Assembly: GCF_900112315.1 (NCBI RefSeq)
Contig: NZ_FOLL01000013.1
Location: forward strand, 83,786-147,785
Length of the DNA: 64,000 nucleotides
Direction: 5' to 3'
From: Parapedobacter composti
GTDB taxonomy: Bacteria; Bacteroidota; Bacteroidia; Sphingobacteriales; Sphingobacteriaceae
In this document: piece after piece, positions 26,974 to 35,921 of the stretch
Numbering within the stretch: position 1 is the first letter of the stretch
Layout of the letters: every line of letters begins with the position of its first letter
Notes under the pieces: generated by a model
Seen by the model: only the letters and a program-made list of their open reading frames with translations
Told to the model about the DNA's origin: nothing
The model's database searches: none
Position numbers and translations under genes: made by a program

Positions 26974-29900
26974 TTAAAACCCTAACCGGAATCCCAGCGT
27001 ATAAGACCTCGCTATCGGATACCGATCCGTGGATATCGATTCCGGATTGGTACCCAACCAGTCTGTAAACGTTAGTAAGTTCTTGCCACTCACATATACA
27101 TTCAAGTTAGCCAAACGGTTCTTCGCCAGAAATGCCGAAGGAAAACGATAAGATAACGACACATCCTGCACACGGATGAAGTTCCGGCTCAAATACCAAT
27201 TATGGCCGAGCGTACTCCGTCGGTATTCCAGTGACGGCCGAGTATTGGAGCGGTTTTCTGGTGTCCACCATCCGCCGTCAAACATATTGCCGGGCCGGAT
27301 TGGATCAATGCTGTTACTATAAAAATCTAAATCATTGAAGGTTCCCAACCAACCTTGCATGGCATTGATAAAGATGGACAAATCGAAATTGTTATAACGG
27401 AAATTGTTGGTAATCCCCCAACGGTATCTAGGTTGACCACCTTGCCCGATGATGGTCCGGTCATTATCAGCGTCAATACTGCCGTCGCCATTGAGATCTC
27501 GGAACCTAGCAAATCCTGGTTGGGAGCCAGCTGGAAGCTCGTCTCCCTCTTGGTATATCCCATCGAACACAAAGTCGTAATATACGTTGATGGGCTGGCC
27601 GATAAACCATCGGTTACCGATGTCATCGTCTTCACGGCCATCCCCATCGGCGTCCGACCCATACAAGCTTACAATTTTATTTTTATTGTGCGAAAACACA
27701 AAATTGGTATTCCATTCGAACTTTTCTTTCTTGATATTGACAGTATTCAACGTCAGTTCAACGCCACGGTTATTTACACGCCCCAAATTGGTCCAGATAA
27801 ATGGATAACCAGTCATTATCGGAATCGACCGTTCAACCAAGAGATCCCGGGTATCCATGTTATACCATTCGACTGTACCGCCTATCCGGTTGTTGAAGAG
27901 CTCGAAATCAGCAGCCACATTGGCGGTATACGTTGTTTCCCATTTAAGATCCGCATTGGAAATATTAGAAGGGTAGATCCCCAAAGCCGACTCAGGCCCA
28001 TAGACATAACGGGTAATGCTCGATAAGCTTAGCGACTGGTAAGGAGAGATCGCTTGGTTACCGACAGCCCCGTATGATGTCCTGACCTTAAAGAAGTTCA
28101 CGAAATCTGCCCGCTGCATAAACCCTTCATCCGAAACAATCCAAGCAAACGCGGCAGAAGGAAATGTAGCATACTTATTATTGGCGGCAAACACCGAACT
28201 ACCGTCTCTTCTTGCCGTCAACGTAAACAGGTACCGCTCTTTAAAGCGGTAGTTCAATCTGGCCATTGACGAAATGCCCGTCACTTCCTGAGCATAAGAA
28301 GAAACGGTTTGCAATTCGCCAACATTTAACCGGTCCCACCCGAAAGCATCGAATTCCAATTGGTCCGCACTTGCCGTTGTCGTTTCATGGCCATCACGGT
28401 TAGCGCCGTACATCAACGTAATGTCAAACGCATGGTCATTATCCAGTTTGAATTGGTAGTCTAGGATATTTTCCAATACCCAGTCTTGTGCCATCCAGTT
28501 CCGCTTGGAAGCCGATGAGGTATTGGCCTGTGGTAGATGTACATCGTTCCGGGTAGCCTGGTAGTCACGGATCCAACGATAATTTGTAGAGTAATTAACT
28601 CGGAATTTAAGGCCCTCAATTTGTGGCACGTTAATCAACGTATAAAAGTTAGCAAACAAATTATTCCGGAAATTCGCGTTCTCAGAAAGAAAATTGTTCC
28701 TTAAGGGATTAGCCGAAGCGCCTTGGTCTTCTGGCACCGTAAACTGGGTTGGTGAACCGTCTTCGCGGAACCACGTTCCATACGGGCTTTGTCTCGAAGC
28801 CAAAGAAATGGAGGCAGGTACACCGGACTGGTCGTTCTCAGAGAACATTGTATTGGTACCGATGGTCAACCAATCCGTTATCTTGTTTTCAAGGTTTACT
28901 CTGAAGGCCATCCTGCGCAGGTTATCGTCTTTTATCAATCCATGCTCACGTGCCATGGATGCCGAGATATAATAATTGGTACGCGCGGTGTTTCCGGAAA
29001 GACTCACGTCGGTAGAAAAAATTCTGCCCTGTTGCGCAATCATATCAAACGGATCGATGATGTGGCCGTTCTGATAGTTTTCGGCTTCGGTAAGCGTCAA
29101 GTAGGTGGAAACGTTGTCCGGATCGAACGGTATCCCCCTAAGTCGTCGGATTTCCATGGACTTTTCCAAATAGCGCTCGGGGGTCAGCAACTGCATCCTT
29201 GCGGCCCAGTCTGACAAGCCATAGAACGTATTCAGGTTGATCTGGGGCTTTTCCGTCTTGCCCCGTTTCGATGTGATCAGGATAACGCCGTTCGCGGCAC
29301 GTGAGCCGTAGATAGCCGCCGCACTGGCGTCCTTCAGGATTTCCATGGACTCAATATCATTGGGATTGATATCGATCATACTTCCATTAAAAAAAATACC
29401 GTCAAGGATGATCAATGGATTGTTCCCGGCACTCAAGGACCTGGGACCACGTACTAGGATGGTTCCGTTCTGCCCCGGTCGGCCATTGTCTGTAAACTGC
29501 ACGCCGGCTACCCGGCCCCGCAGTGCCTGCGTCACGTTGGTATTAGGCAGGTTCTCAGTTTCCGCCATATCCACCTTGCTCACCGACCCGGTAACGTTGC
29601 GGCGCGATTGGGTGCCATAGCCCACGACCACCACTTCGTCTAAGGATGAAGTGCTGGCCATAAGCAGCACATTAATTGTTTCATTCTGCCCTACAGCCAC
29701 TTCTTGTGTGGTGTAACCCACATTCCTGAATACCAAAGTGTCGCCGCTGTTGGCTTGGATGCGGTATTGGCCGGTTGCGTCGGTGACTGTACGCACAGCA
29801 CCACGTTTCACCTCAACGGACACTCCCTCCAAAGGTCCGTTATTGTCACTCACCACGCCTGACACCGTTAGCTGTCCCTGGGCAAAAGCGGTGGCCATTG

Positions 29901-29976
29901 GCAAGACCAAGGCCAAACAAAGGCAAAATACCCGTTGGCTTCTCAATAGCCATAAAAATTTGCTTATCGTCATCAT
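26974..29976 (-). CDS. SusC/RagA-family TonB-dependent transporter (locus 2)
   Basis: About 1000 residues; signal peptide ending ATAFAQ. Carboxypeptidase-regulatory-like domain (about 35-115), then the SusC-type junction DEVVVVGYGTQ, plug with ENLPNTNVTQALRGRVAGVQ, ILVRGPRSLSAGNNPL and EILKDASAAAIYGSRAANGV, and a beta-barrel ending YTLGFRLGF. MM at the start leaves two possible initiators 3 bp apart. First gene of the locus 2 operon, driven by the promoter at 30031-30101. Confidence 0.95.
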   Translation of the reverse strand: MMTISKFLWLLRSQRVFCLCLALVLPMATAFAQGQLTVSGVVSDNNGPLEGVSVEVKRGAVRTVTDATGQYRIQANSGDTLVFRNVGYTTQEVAVGQNETINVLLMASTSSLDEVVVVGYGTQSRRNVTGSVSKVDMAETENLPNTNVTQALRGRVAGVQFTDNGRPGQNGTILVRGPRSLSAGNNPLIILDGIFFNGSMIDINPNDIESMEILKDASAAAIYGSRAANGVILITSKRGKTEKPQINLNTFYGLSDWAARMQLLTPERYLEKSMEIRRLRGIPFDPDNVSTYLTLTEAENYQNGHIIDPFDMIAQQGRIFSTDVSLSGNTARTNYYISASMAREHGLIKDDNLRRMAFRVNLENKITDWLTIGTNTMFSENDQSGVPASISLASRQSPYGTWFREDGSPTQFTVPEDQGASANPLRNNFLSENANFRNNLFANFYTLINVPQIEGLKFRVNYSTNYRWIRDYQATRNDVHLPQANTSSASKRNWMAQDWVLENILDYQFKLDNDHAFDITLMYGANRDGHETTTASADQLEFDAFGWDRLNVGELQTVSSYAQEVTGISSMARLNYRFKERYLFTLTARRDGSSVFAANNKYATFPSAAFAWIVSDEGFMQRADFVNFFKVRTSYGAVGNQAISPYQSLSLSSITRYVYGPESALGIYPSNISNADLKWETTYTANVAADFELFNNRIGGTVEWYNMDTRDLLVERSIPIMTGYPFIWTNLGRVNNRGVELTLNTVNIKKEKFEWNTNFVFSHNKNKIVSLYGSDADGDGREDDDIGNRWFIGQPINVYYDFVFDGIYQEGDELPAGSQPGFARFRDLNGDGSIDADNDRTIIGQGGQPRYRWGITNNFRYNNFDLSIFINAMQGWLGTFNDLDFYSNSIDPIRPGNMFDGGWWTPENRSNTRPSLEYRRSTLGHNWYLSRNFIRVQDVSLSYRFPSAFLAKNRLANLNVYVSGKNLLTFTDWLGTNPESISTDRYPIARSYTLGFRLGF

Positions 29977-30030
29977 TACAAATGATTAGGTTTGAAAATT
30001 TGGTTAACGCGTTTCCCTTTATTAACATGA

Positions 30031-30101
30031 CAAATATCCCTCAAAGGCCGCTGAATGCCGTTCAACTACTTAGCCAGTCTGTATACTCATTTACCATATC
30101 G
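30031..30101 (-). promoter_or_regulatory. SusC (locus 2) promoter with putative AraC-activator box
   Basis: Read on the minus strand: an upstream box (30101-30081, containing GGTAAATGAGTATAC), 14 bp, GTTGAA (30066-30061), 22 bp, GATATTTG (30038-30031). The -7 differs from TAnnTTTG by one base and the -33 TTG is 24 bp away, a poor spacing. The same three elements at the same spacings precede the BNR enzyme gene at 31774-31844. The box is proposed as the AraC binding site. Confidence 0.6.
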
Positions 30102-30133
30102 GCGAATTGCCCGCAAGCTACCTGGTTAATGGA

Positions 30134-30159
30134 AAGTGCCCGCCGGAAAGCGGGCACTT
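30134..30159 (-). terminator. Terminator-like hairpin between the BNR enzyme gene and SusC
   Basis: Perfect 10-bp GC-rich stem AAGTGCCCGC/GCGGGCACTT with a 6-nt loop. On the minus strand it is followed by a short TTT only. It separates the BNR gene (stop at 30220) from the SusC promoter. Confidence 0.65.
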
Positions 30160-30219
30160 AGACTATAGGACTTCACGTGGGAATAATTCGTTACCCAACC
30201 ACAGCAACGGGAGAGAAAG

Positions 30220-31743
30220 TCAATCATTCACTTTACTGATGATCTGCCGCTGCTTGGCCTGCTTGGTTACAAACCGCCCCTGCAGCAGATCTTCTTCCGT
30301 GAACGTGGCCATCAGGATTTCTTTTTCACCCCCACGCGACCGATCGTAGCACACGTAAATCAATCCGTCTTCGTCCTGAACCACATCCGGATACGAAACG
30401 CTGTTACGATCGTCCAGCAATAATTCATAAGGCCATGTTTTACCGTCATCCAGGGAAAGGCGCGCCGTCATATTTTTCCTTGCCTTGCGCTCAGGATCGT
30501 TGTTATAAACCAGAAGGAGGTTACCTGACTGCAACCGGCCGATATATAGGCGGGAATTAGCTGAGGTCAGTTCTTCAACCTCCTGCAGGGAAGTCCAGTT
30601 GGCCCCGCGGTCTTCTGAAAAGCTTTCCTGTACATTGCGTTGCAGCATCCAGATGTGTCCATTGGTTAATTGAACGCACATGTGTTCATAAAAATTGCTG
30701 ACAGGCTTGTTCAGCGGCCCGCCCTGCAATGTCCAATGCTCTCCTTCGTCTTCGGAGATATAGACAGCGCTTTGATGGTTAATCCAATCATAGGACGGCA
30801 GCAGCCACTCTCCCGAAGCCAGCACAATGGGCTTGTTCCGGGTCAGGCCATTACATAAACGCCTTGGAGCCGTCCAGACCGGTTTGTCTGCTTCAGGATT
30901 GTCGATACGGACACCCCATGTTCCCCATAAACCGTCAAAACCCTTTGGCCCGGTATTCTGTACCCAGAAAATCCATAACCGCCCTTGCGGGTCTTTCCAA
31001 AGCTGCGGATCCATCACCCGCACCTCACTGTTGGGATGAGTAATAACCAAGGCTGGGTCGATCCACTCCTTTCCGTCATCACTATACGATATGATGCCGT
31101 AATTGCCAGCGTCGGGTTCCCTGGCGCCGCCCGAAAACCATGCAGCCCACAACCGCTTTCCTGTTTTTGTGATAGATGGACATCCCTGCCATTTCCGTGT
31201 GTGTTTGGCATATTCCGTGCCGGGCAGCCAACTGATTTTGGCGGGCTGGGTAATGGACGGCAACGGTCGCGCATCAAAGAACGCCACTGCCCAGCCTTCA
31301 TGGCTGACATCTCCCAAGCGAAAACTTTTATAGGTTATGTCCTTTTCGAATATACCAACCTTAACCCGCTGCCCCTTGAAAAGCGTAAACGACGGATGAT
31401 CCAGCTTAGTAAAACCTTGCTCTTCCAATACCCGTTCCTGTGAGCCATGTTCCCCCGCAAGCGGGGTAACAACGAAGAGGCTTCCGGTAGTAACCGGAAC
31501 AATACGCCTGTCTCCTTTCATGGATCCGATAATATAGCCGGCCCCCCGCAGGAAACGAGGTAACTCCTTGAACACATAACGCTCATCGGAAAATATGGTG
31601 GCTCCCTTTCTTGCTATCCCTACCTTATCTTCTTTTTCAGGGAATACGGTAGCAACAGTCTTGATACTGTCAGGAAATTGTGCATGCACGCACAATCCGA
31701 CGCAAATTACCAACCCTACGGTAATAAATGACTTATAAAACAT
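30220..31743 (-). CDS. Secreted BNR-repeat (sialidase-fold) glycan-active enzyme
   Basis: 507 residues from ATG 31743, which gives a clean signal peptide MFYKSFITVGLVICVGLCVHA. The longer frame would begin upstream of the promoter. After an N-terminal domain of about 150 residues (ATIFSDERYVFKELPRFL) comes a BNR_2-type propeller with Asp-box-like SYSDDGKEW, SEDEGEHW, SEDRGANW and SLDDGKTW. The end SYPDVVQDEDGLIYVCYDRS is typical of this group. The sialidase RIP arginine is replaced by GCPSITKTGK, so sialic acid is probably not the substrate; the group is often mislabelled exo-sialidase. Its promoter matches that of SusC, so it belongs to the same regulon. Confidence 0.78.
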   Translation of the reverse strand: MFYKSFITVGLVICVGLCVHAQFPDSIKTVATVFPEKEDKVGIARKGATIFSDERYVFKELPRFLRGAGYIIGSMKGDRRIVPVTTGSLFVVTPLAGEHGSQERVLEEQGFTKLDHPSFTLFKGQRVKVGIFEKDITYKSFRLGDVSHEGWAVAFFDARPLPSITQPAKISWLPGTEYAKHTRKWQGCPSITKTGKRLWAAWFSGGAREPDAGNYGIISYSDDGKEWIDPALVITHPNSEVRVMDPQLWKDPQGRLWIFWVQNTGPKGFDGLWGTWGVRIDNPEADKPVWTAPRRLCNGLTRNKPIVLASGEWLLPSYDWINHQSAVYISEDEGEHWTLQGGPLNKPVSNFYEHMCVQLTNGHIWMLQRNVQESFSEDRGANWTSLQEVEELTSANSRLYIGRLQSGNLLLVYNNDPERKARKNMTARLSLDDGKTWPYELLLDDRNSVSYPDVVQDEDGLIYVCYDRSRGGEKEILMATFTEEDLLQGRFVTKQAKQRQIISKVND

Positions 31744-31773
31744 AGGCTTATATATTTCTTGGCTTATATTTTC

Positions 31774-31844
31774 CAAATATCTTTCGTACAATCCTAAATC
31801 CTGTTCAACAATTTACCCTTTATGTATACTCGTTTACCATATCG
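31774..31844 (-). promoter_or_regulatory. BNR enzyme promoter with putative AraC-activator box
   Basis: Same layout as at 30031-30101: upstream box (31844-31824, one base different), 14 bp, GTTGAA (31809-31804), 22 bp, GATATTTG (31781-31774). The box continues into an inverted repeat GTTTAC-n6-GTAAAC (31832-31849) that is not kept in the other copy. Confidence 0.6.
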
Positions 31845-31945
31845 TAAACCTTATTTTATCCGTTAAATCACTCAAATAAATAGTTAATAAATTAACAATC
31901 AATTACTTAACAAAAAACACACCGACTTCCTTTCGGAAACAGCGA

Positions 31946-31977
31946 TTTGTAATTGTATACACTTTTCCGTAAACTTG
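31946..31977 (+). promoter_or_regulatory. Promoter of the AraC regulator gene
   Basis: TTTG (31946-31949), 20 bp, TAAACTTG (31970-31977), one mismatch to TAnnTTTG. Between the two elements lies GTATAC (31955-31960), a partial copy of the activator box, which would suit autorepression. The promoter also supports the ATG at 32004 rather than the in-frame TTG at 31953. Confidence 0.55.
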
Positions 31978-32003
31978 TCTCTGTAACCAATTATCGGCAA
32001 GTC

Positions 32004-32888
32004 ATGAAACCCCATTTTCATTTGGTTCCACGGAGCACAGAATACCCTTACCTCTCACGGCAGCATACTTTGCCTAATTTCGGCACGGTGTGGCATTATC
32101 ACCCCGAACTTGAACTGCATTACGTTGTCCGGGGCGAAGGGGTTCGTTTCGTCGGCGACAATATCAGCAATTTTGACGCCGGGGAACTGCTGCTGCTGGG
32201 TGAAAACCTTCCCCACATGTGGCGGTGCAACAAGCGGTATTTCCAGGGAAATCCCAATATTACGGCCGAAGCGGTCGTGGTGCAGTTCCTGGCCGACTTC
32301 ATGGGAAGGGATTTTCTTCGGAAGCCGGAGGCTGCGGCCATCCACGCCTTGTATGAACGCGCCCGGTACGGGCTGGTCATCCACGGCAGTACCAAAAAGC
32401 AGGTGGTAACCCTAATGCGAGAGTCCGTGCAGGCGGAAGGCTTGTCCCGACTAATGCTGATATTCAATATATTACACGTATTGGCCGACAGTAAAGAGAT
32501 GACGCAAATCGCATCGGGGTGGACAACACACCGCGCGAATAAGGACGAGGCAGACCGGATCAATAAGGTATACCATTATATCTTATCAAACTATCGAAAT
32601 GAAATCACACTGGAGGAGATCTCGGCAGTAGCTCATCTGAGTGTTACCTCGTTCTGCCGTTATTTCAAGATGATGACCAAAAAGACATTCCGCGATTTCC
32701 TTATCGAAGTGCGCATCAGCCACGCCAAACGCATGCTCATCGAAGACAGCATCTCCACCACGGAAGCCATCTGCTTTGAATGCGGATTCAACAACCGTTC
32801 TAACTTTTTCCGGCACTTCAAACGAATCACTGGTTGCACGCCTGTAGAATACCGCAGTAAGTATTTATATGAAAACGTATTCGTATAA
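32004..32888 (+). CDS. AraC-family transcriptional regulator
   Basis: 294 residues. N-terminal cupin sensor domain (about 1-150): WHYHPELELHYVVRGEGVRFVGDNI and GELLLLGENLPHMWR are the typical sugar-sensing strands. C-terminal double HTH (about 190-290): ITLEEISAVAHLSVTSFCRYFKM, then ISTTEAICFECGFNNRSNFF and FKRITGCTPVEYRSKY. Soluble, no periplasmic sensor. It lies divergent from the BNR enzyme gene and probably activates that gene and the SusC operon. Its stop lies 7 bp from the stop of the convergent propeller gene. Confidence 0.9.
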   Translation: MKPHFHLVPRSTEYPYLSRQHTLPNFGTVWHYHPELELHYVVRGEGVRFVGDNISNFDAGELLLLGENLPHMWRCNKRYFQGNPNITAEAVVVQFLADFMGRDFLRKPEAAAIHALYERARYGLVIHGSTKKQVVTLMRESVQAEGLSRLMLIFNILHVLADSKEMTQIASGWTTHRANKDEADRINKVYHYILSNYRNEITLEEISAVAHLSVTSFCRYFKMMTKKTFRDFLIEVRISHAKRMLIEDSISTTEAICFECGFNNRSNFFRHFKRITGCTPVEYRSKYLYENVFV

Positions 32889-32895
32889 ACGCCAT

Positions 32896-34563
32896 TCAAT
32901 AGGCATTAATTCCCTGATCGTCTATCACCCCATTGAATCCGGGACCGCCGGCACCCACGTATCCGTAACTTGCTCCGCTTTCATCCGGGCTTACCCAAAA
33001 GGCATACAGCTTGCCATTTGTCAGGTGAAAACGGAATCGTATGGGCTTGCCGGCCAACGAGGATAGGTCAGCGCCGGACTCCCACGCTACGCTACACAAC
33101 GTCCTGTCCATACGGATTGGCCGGCATGTTTTTGCAGAAAATTGCTTCAGCACCTGCCCGGCTTGATCCAGAACCTCTACCCGCAATTCACCTTCAGGGC
33201 AATCGACATTGACAAACAGGTGCTTGCCTGTAAACACTACCGGCCTGGTTAGCAATGTCCCCCCTCGGCCGTTTGCTTCCATGGAGGCGAAACCATCCCT
33301 GCGTAGCTTGGCCATGCCGATACTCCCACCTCTGTACATGCCCCGCTTCCCGTCGGGATCCATACCGGAATAGGCACCATACGGAAACCATAGGCTATCA
33401 CCGACCACTACGCAAACACCTTGGGGGATATTAACAAACGCCTTGTCCCAATCGCCGTCCCGATAGGTGCCCCGGATGAAGGGTTCCCGTTCTGGCCTAT
33501 GCCAATGGAAACCGTCGCGGCTATAGCCCAGCTTGTATTCCGTGTATTTCGGTTCTTTCGTTTCCTCGCAGATTTCATTGGCTGGTCCCAAGTGAACCTG
33601 AAAAGCTCCCAATATGATACTTTCATAAGCGATACCGTGCAAACTGTACAGCTGGGCCGTGTCCCCTACCTCTGGGTGGGGCTTATCCAACCTGTCGGCG
33701 TTTACCCAGAAAACAGCGTCGTCAAACCCTCCAACTTTTGAAACATCTGCCCTTTCGGCATAATACCTGCTTCGGTACACCTCTTTACCCACACGGGGAA
33801 CGTTGTGTTTGAGGCTGTAAACCCACACCCCCCGGAAAGGGTTATAGAAAAAGGAACTGTAGTCATTTGAGCGGCCAAGCGGGATCTCCTCCGACCAGGT
33901 TATGCCGTCGGCGGAACTCCGCAACGTATTTTGCCAAATCGCATTGATATAGGGAACATCCGGATCGTTTTTCGGCCTCGGATCCATCCGGTTGGCCCGC
34001 ATGGCATAGAACACCCGTTTCGCCGTCCCATCCGTGTGCAGCCAGAACGCATTGGCCCCGCCTTTCGGCAAAACCACATTTCCATTGGCTCCGGGTGTCC
34101 AACGCTTCAAGTCCTGGCTGTATGCCAATCCGATGCCGCGCCCCCCATCGTTGTAAAACATCCCGAATTGCCGTACAACCGGGTCATAAAATACACCGCC
34201 GTGCCGTAAAGACACGTGGGGCAACACCGGATTTCCGGCGTATTTTTGCGCCTGGTGAAATACCCTGTCCAAATCAGTTTGCTCAATCAGGAAATCATCC
34301 ACGAACAGCTGGCGGCCGATATCAATGGGAACGACTTCAGGCCGATGTTCCAGGTATGGAACCGGCATGGGTTCCGAGGTGTACGGATCGCCATTCTCGG
34401 GCGGCCATACTTCCGGCAACAAAATACCGTTGTATAACGGCCTACCGGATGTACCTGGCCGGCGCACTACACTTTCCTGCTGCGCATATACATCCAGGTT
34501 ACCTAAAATCATGGCCAAGGCCATTGGGATTGCGGTGATAAACCGCGTTGTTCCGTAATTCAT
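32896..34563 (-). CDS. Secreted five-bladed beta-propeller glycosidase-like protein
   Basis: 555 residues from ATG 34563, giving a signal peptide ending DVYAQQ. Start of the mature fold: VPIDIGRQLFVDDFLIEQTDLDR, then YAGNPVLPH, repeated blades (FYDPVVRQFGMFYNDGG, GLAYSQDLKRWTPG, LGYSRDGFHWHRPEREPF) and a C-terminal beta-sandwich (VNVDCPEGELRVEVLDQ). This layout resembles GH32/GH43-like propellers of glycan loci that have no confirmed activity. The gene lies 26 bp after folC on the same strand, yet functionally belongs to the glycan locus. No locus 2 promoter box was found in front of it. Confidence 0.7.
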   Translation of the reverse strand: MNYGTTRFITAIPMALAMILGNLDVYAQQESVVRRPGTSGRPLYNGILLPEVWPPENGDPYTSEPMPVPYLEHRPEVVPIDIGRQLFVDDFLIEQTDLDRVFHQAQKYAGNPVLPHVSLRHGGVFYDPVVRQFGMFYNDGGRGIGLAYSQDLKRWTPGANGNVVLPKGGANAFWLHTDGTAKRVFYAMRANRMDPRPKNDPDVPYINAIWQNTLRSSADGITWSEEIPLGRSNDYSSFFYNPFRGVWVYSLKHNVPRVGKEVYRSRYYAERADVSKVGGFDDAVFWVNADRLDKPHPEVGDTAQLYSLHGIAYESIILGAFQVHLGPANEICEETKEPKYTEYKLGYSRDGFHWHRPEREPFIRGTYRDGDWDKAFVNIPQGVCVVVGDSLWFPYGAYSGMDPDGKRGMYRGGSIGMAKLRRDGFASMEANGRGGTLLTRPVVFTGKHLFVNVDCPEGELRVEVLDQAGQVLKQFSAKTCRPIRMDRTLCSVAWESGADLSSLAGKPIRFRFHLTNGKLYAFWVSPDESGASYGYVGAGGPGFNGVIDDQGINAY

Positions 34564-34589
34564 AATTGGTAGATATATAATGGTCAATG

Positions 34590-35897
34590 TTAATGCGTAA
34601 ACCCCGCCAGCAATTCCCCTACAATAAACGTGCTTCCGCCGATGAAAATAAGGTCATCCACCCCCGCATGCTGCTTCGCCGCCCGCAAAGCTTCATCCAC
34701 GTTGGTAAACGCTGTGCCCTCCAGCCCAAAGCTCGTAGCCGAGGCCTGCAGTTCCTGCGCGGGCAATGCCCTGGGCATCGCTACCTGACAAAAATAATAG
34801 CGAGCGTCCCGGGGCAATAAGGGCAGCATCATTGCCAAATCCTTATCGCGCATCACGCCGATAACCATATGCAGCGCATGATGGGGCGTGGCGCTAATAT
34901 TCGCAAGTACCTCCCGCCAGCCATCGGCATTATGTCCGGTATCACAGATAACCAGTGGTTCTGACGAAAGCGTCTGCCAACGTCCCATCAGGCCCGTGAG
35001 CGGCAGTACCTGTGCCAGTGCTTGCCGGATATGCCCGTCTTTGATGGTAAAGCCCATAGTCCGCAGCTCCTCAACGGCACAAAGCACTGCCGGAAGGTTT
35101 TTTGCCTGATAGCTTCCCTTCAAATCCAACGCATAGCTATTTCCGCTAACCGCATTCCGGCGGGTTGCAGCCAAGTATTGGTAATCGGCGTCTTTTCCTG
35201 CCGACTCCACCTCCCACCATTGCGATGCATAAACCAGCTTGCTTCTGTTTTCTGCCGCAATGCGTTCAAAAATACCCGATACTTCGAGCTGCCATTCGCC
35301 AATTACCACCGGAATGCCGGGTTTGATAATGCCTGCCTTTTCCGTCGCAATTTCCTGCAACGTATTACCGAGCATATTAGTATGATCATAGCCGATATTG
35401 GTAATGACGGATAGCAATGGCATAATAATATTGGTAGAATCCAGCCGCCCCCCCAGCCCTGTTTCTACAATAGCGATATCCACTTCTTGTTTCTCGAAAT
35501 AGCTATACGCCATAGCTACCGTTACTTCGAAAAACGAAGGTTGTATGCTTTCAATCAGCGGTTGGTTACTAGCCACGAAGTGCGAAACCGCACGCTTGGG
35601 AATCATCCGCCCATCTACGCGGATCCGTTCGCGGAAGTCAATCAGGTGCGGCGAAGTATACAGGCCGGTCCGGTATCCGGCCACCTGCAATATGGCGGCC
35701 AGCATATGCGAGGTAGAACCCTTTCCATTAGTGCCCGCAATGTGCACGGATTTAAAGTGGTTGTGGGGGTTCCCCAAAGCGCTGCAAAGCGCTAACGTAT
35801 TGGTCAAATCCTTTTTGAATGCCGTTGCCCCGTCGCGCGTAAACATGGGCAACCGGGAATACAGATAATCGATTGCCTCGGGGTATTTCATGGTCAT
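34590..35897 (-). CDS. folC: Bifunctional dihydrofolate synthase/folylpolyglutamate synthase
   Basis: 435 residues, Mur-ligase-like ATPase that adds glutamate to dihydropteroate and folates. P-loop HIAGTNGKGSTSHMLAAIL, the omega-loop context LIDFRERIRVDG, the segment VETGLGGRLDSTNI and ATEKAGIIKPGIPVV are diagnostic, as is CDTGHNADGW. Two ATGs (35897, 35891) are possible. Follows tonB by 24 bp, probably within the exbB-exbD-tonB transcript. Confidence 0.95.
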   Translation of the reverse strand: MTMKYPEAIDYLYSRLPMFTRDGATAFKKDLTNTLALCSALGNPHNHFKSVHIAGTNGKGSTSHMLAAILQVAGYRTGLYTSPHLIDFRERIRVDGRMIPKRAVSHFVASNQPLIESIQPSFFEVTVAMAYSYFEKQEVDIAIVETGLGGRLDSTNIIMPLLSVITNIGYDHTNMLGNTLQEIATEKAGIIKPGIPVVIGEWQLEVSGIFERIAAENRSKLVYASQWWEVESAGKDADYQYLAATRRNAVSGNSYALDLKGSYQAKNLPAVLCAVEELRTMGFTIKDGHIRQALAQVLPLTGLMGRWQTLSSEPLVICDTGHNADGWREVLANISATPHHALHMVIGVMRDKDLAMMLPLLPRDARYYFCQVAMPRALPAQELQASATSFGLEGTAFTNVDEALRAAKQHAGVDDLIFIGGSTFIVGELLAGFTH

Positions 35898-35921
35898 GGT
35901 GCCCGTAATCGAGAACTATTG

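Noticed and set aside
31832..31849. Inverted repeat GTTTAC-n6-GTAAAC as the regulator site
   Set aside because: Kept only at the BNR enzyme promoter; the SusC promoter has the box without the second arm, so the shared part is the 21-bp box instead.
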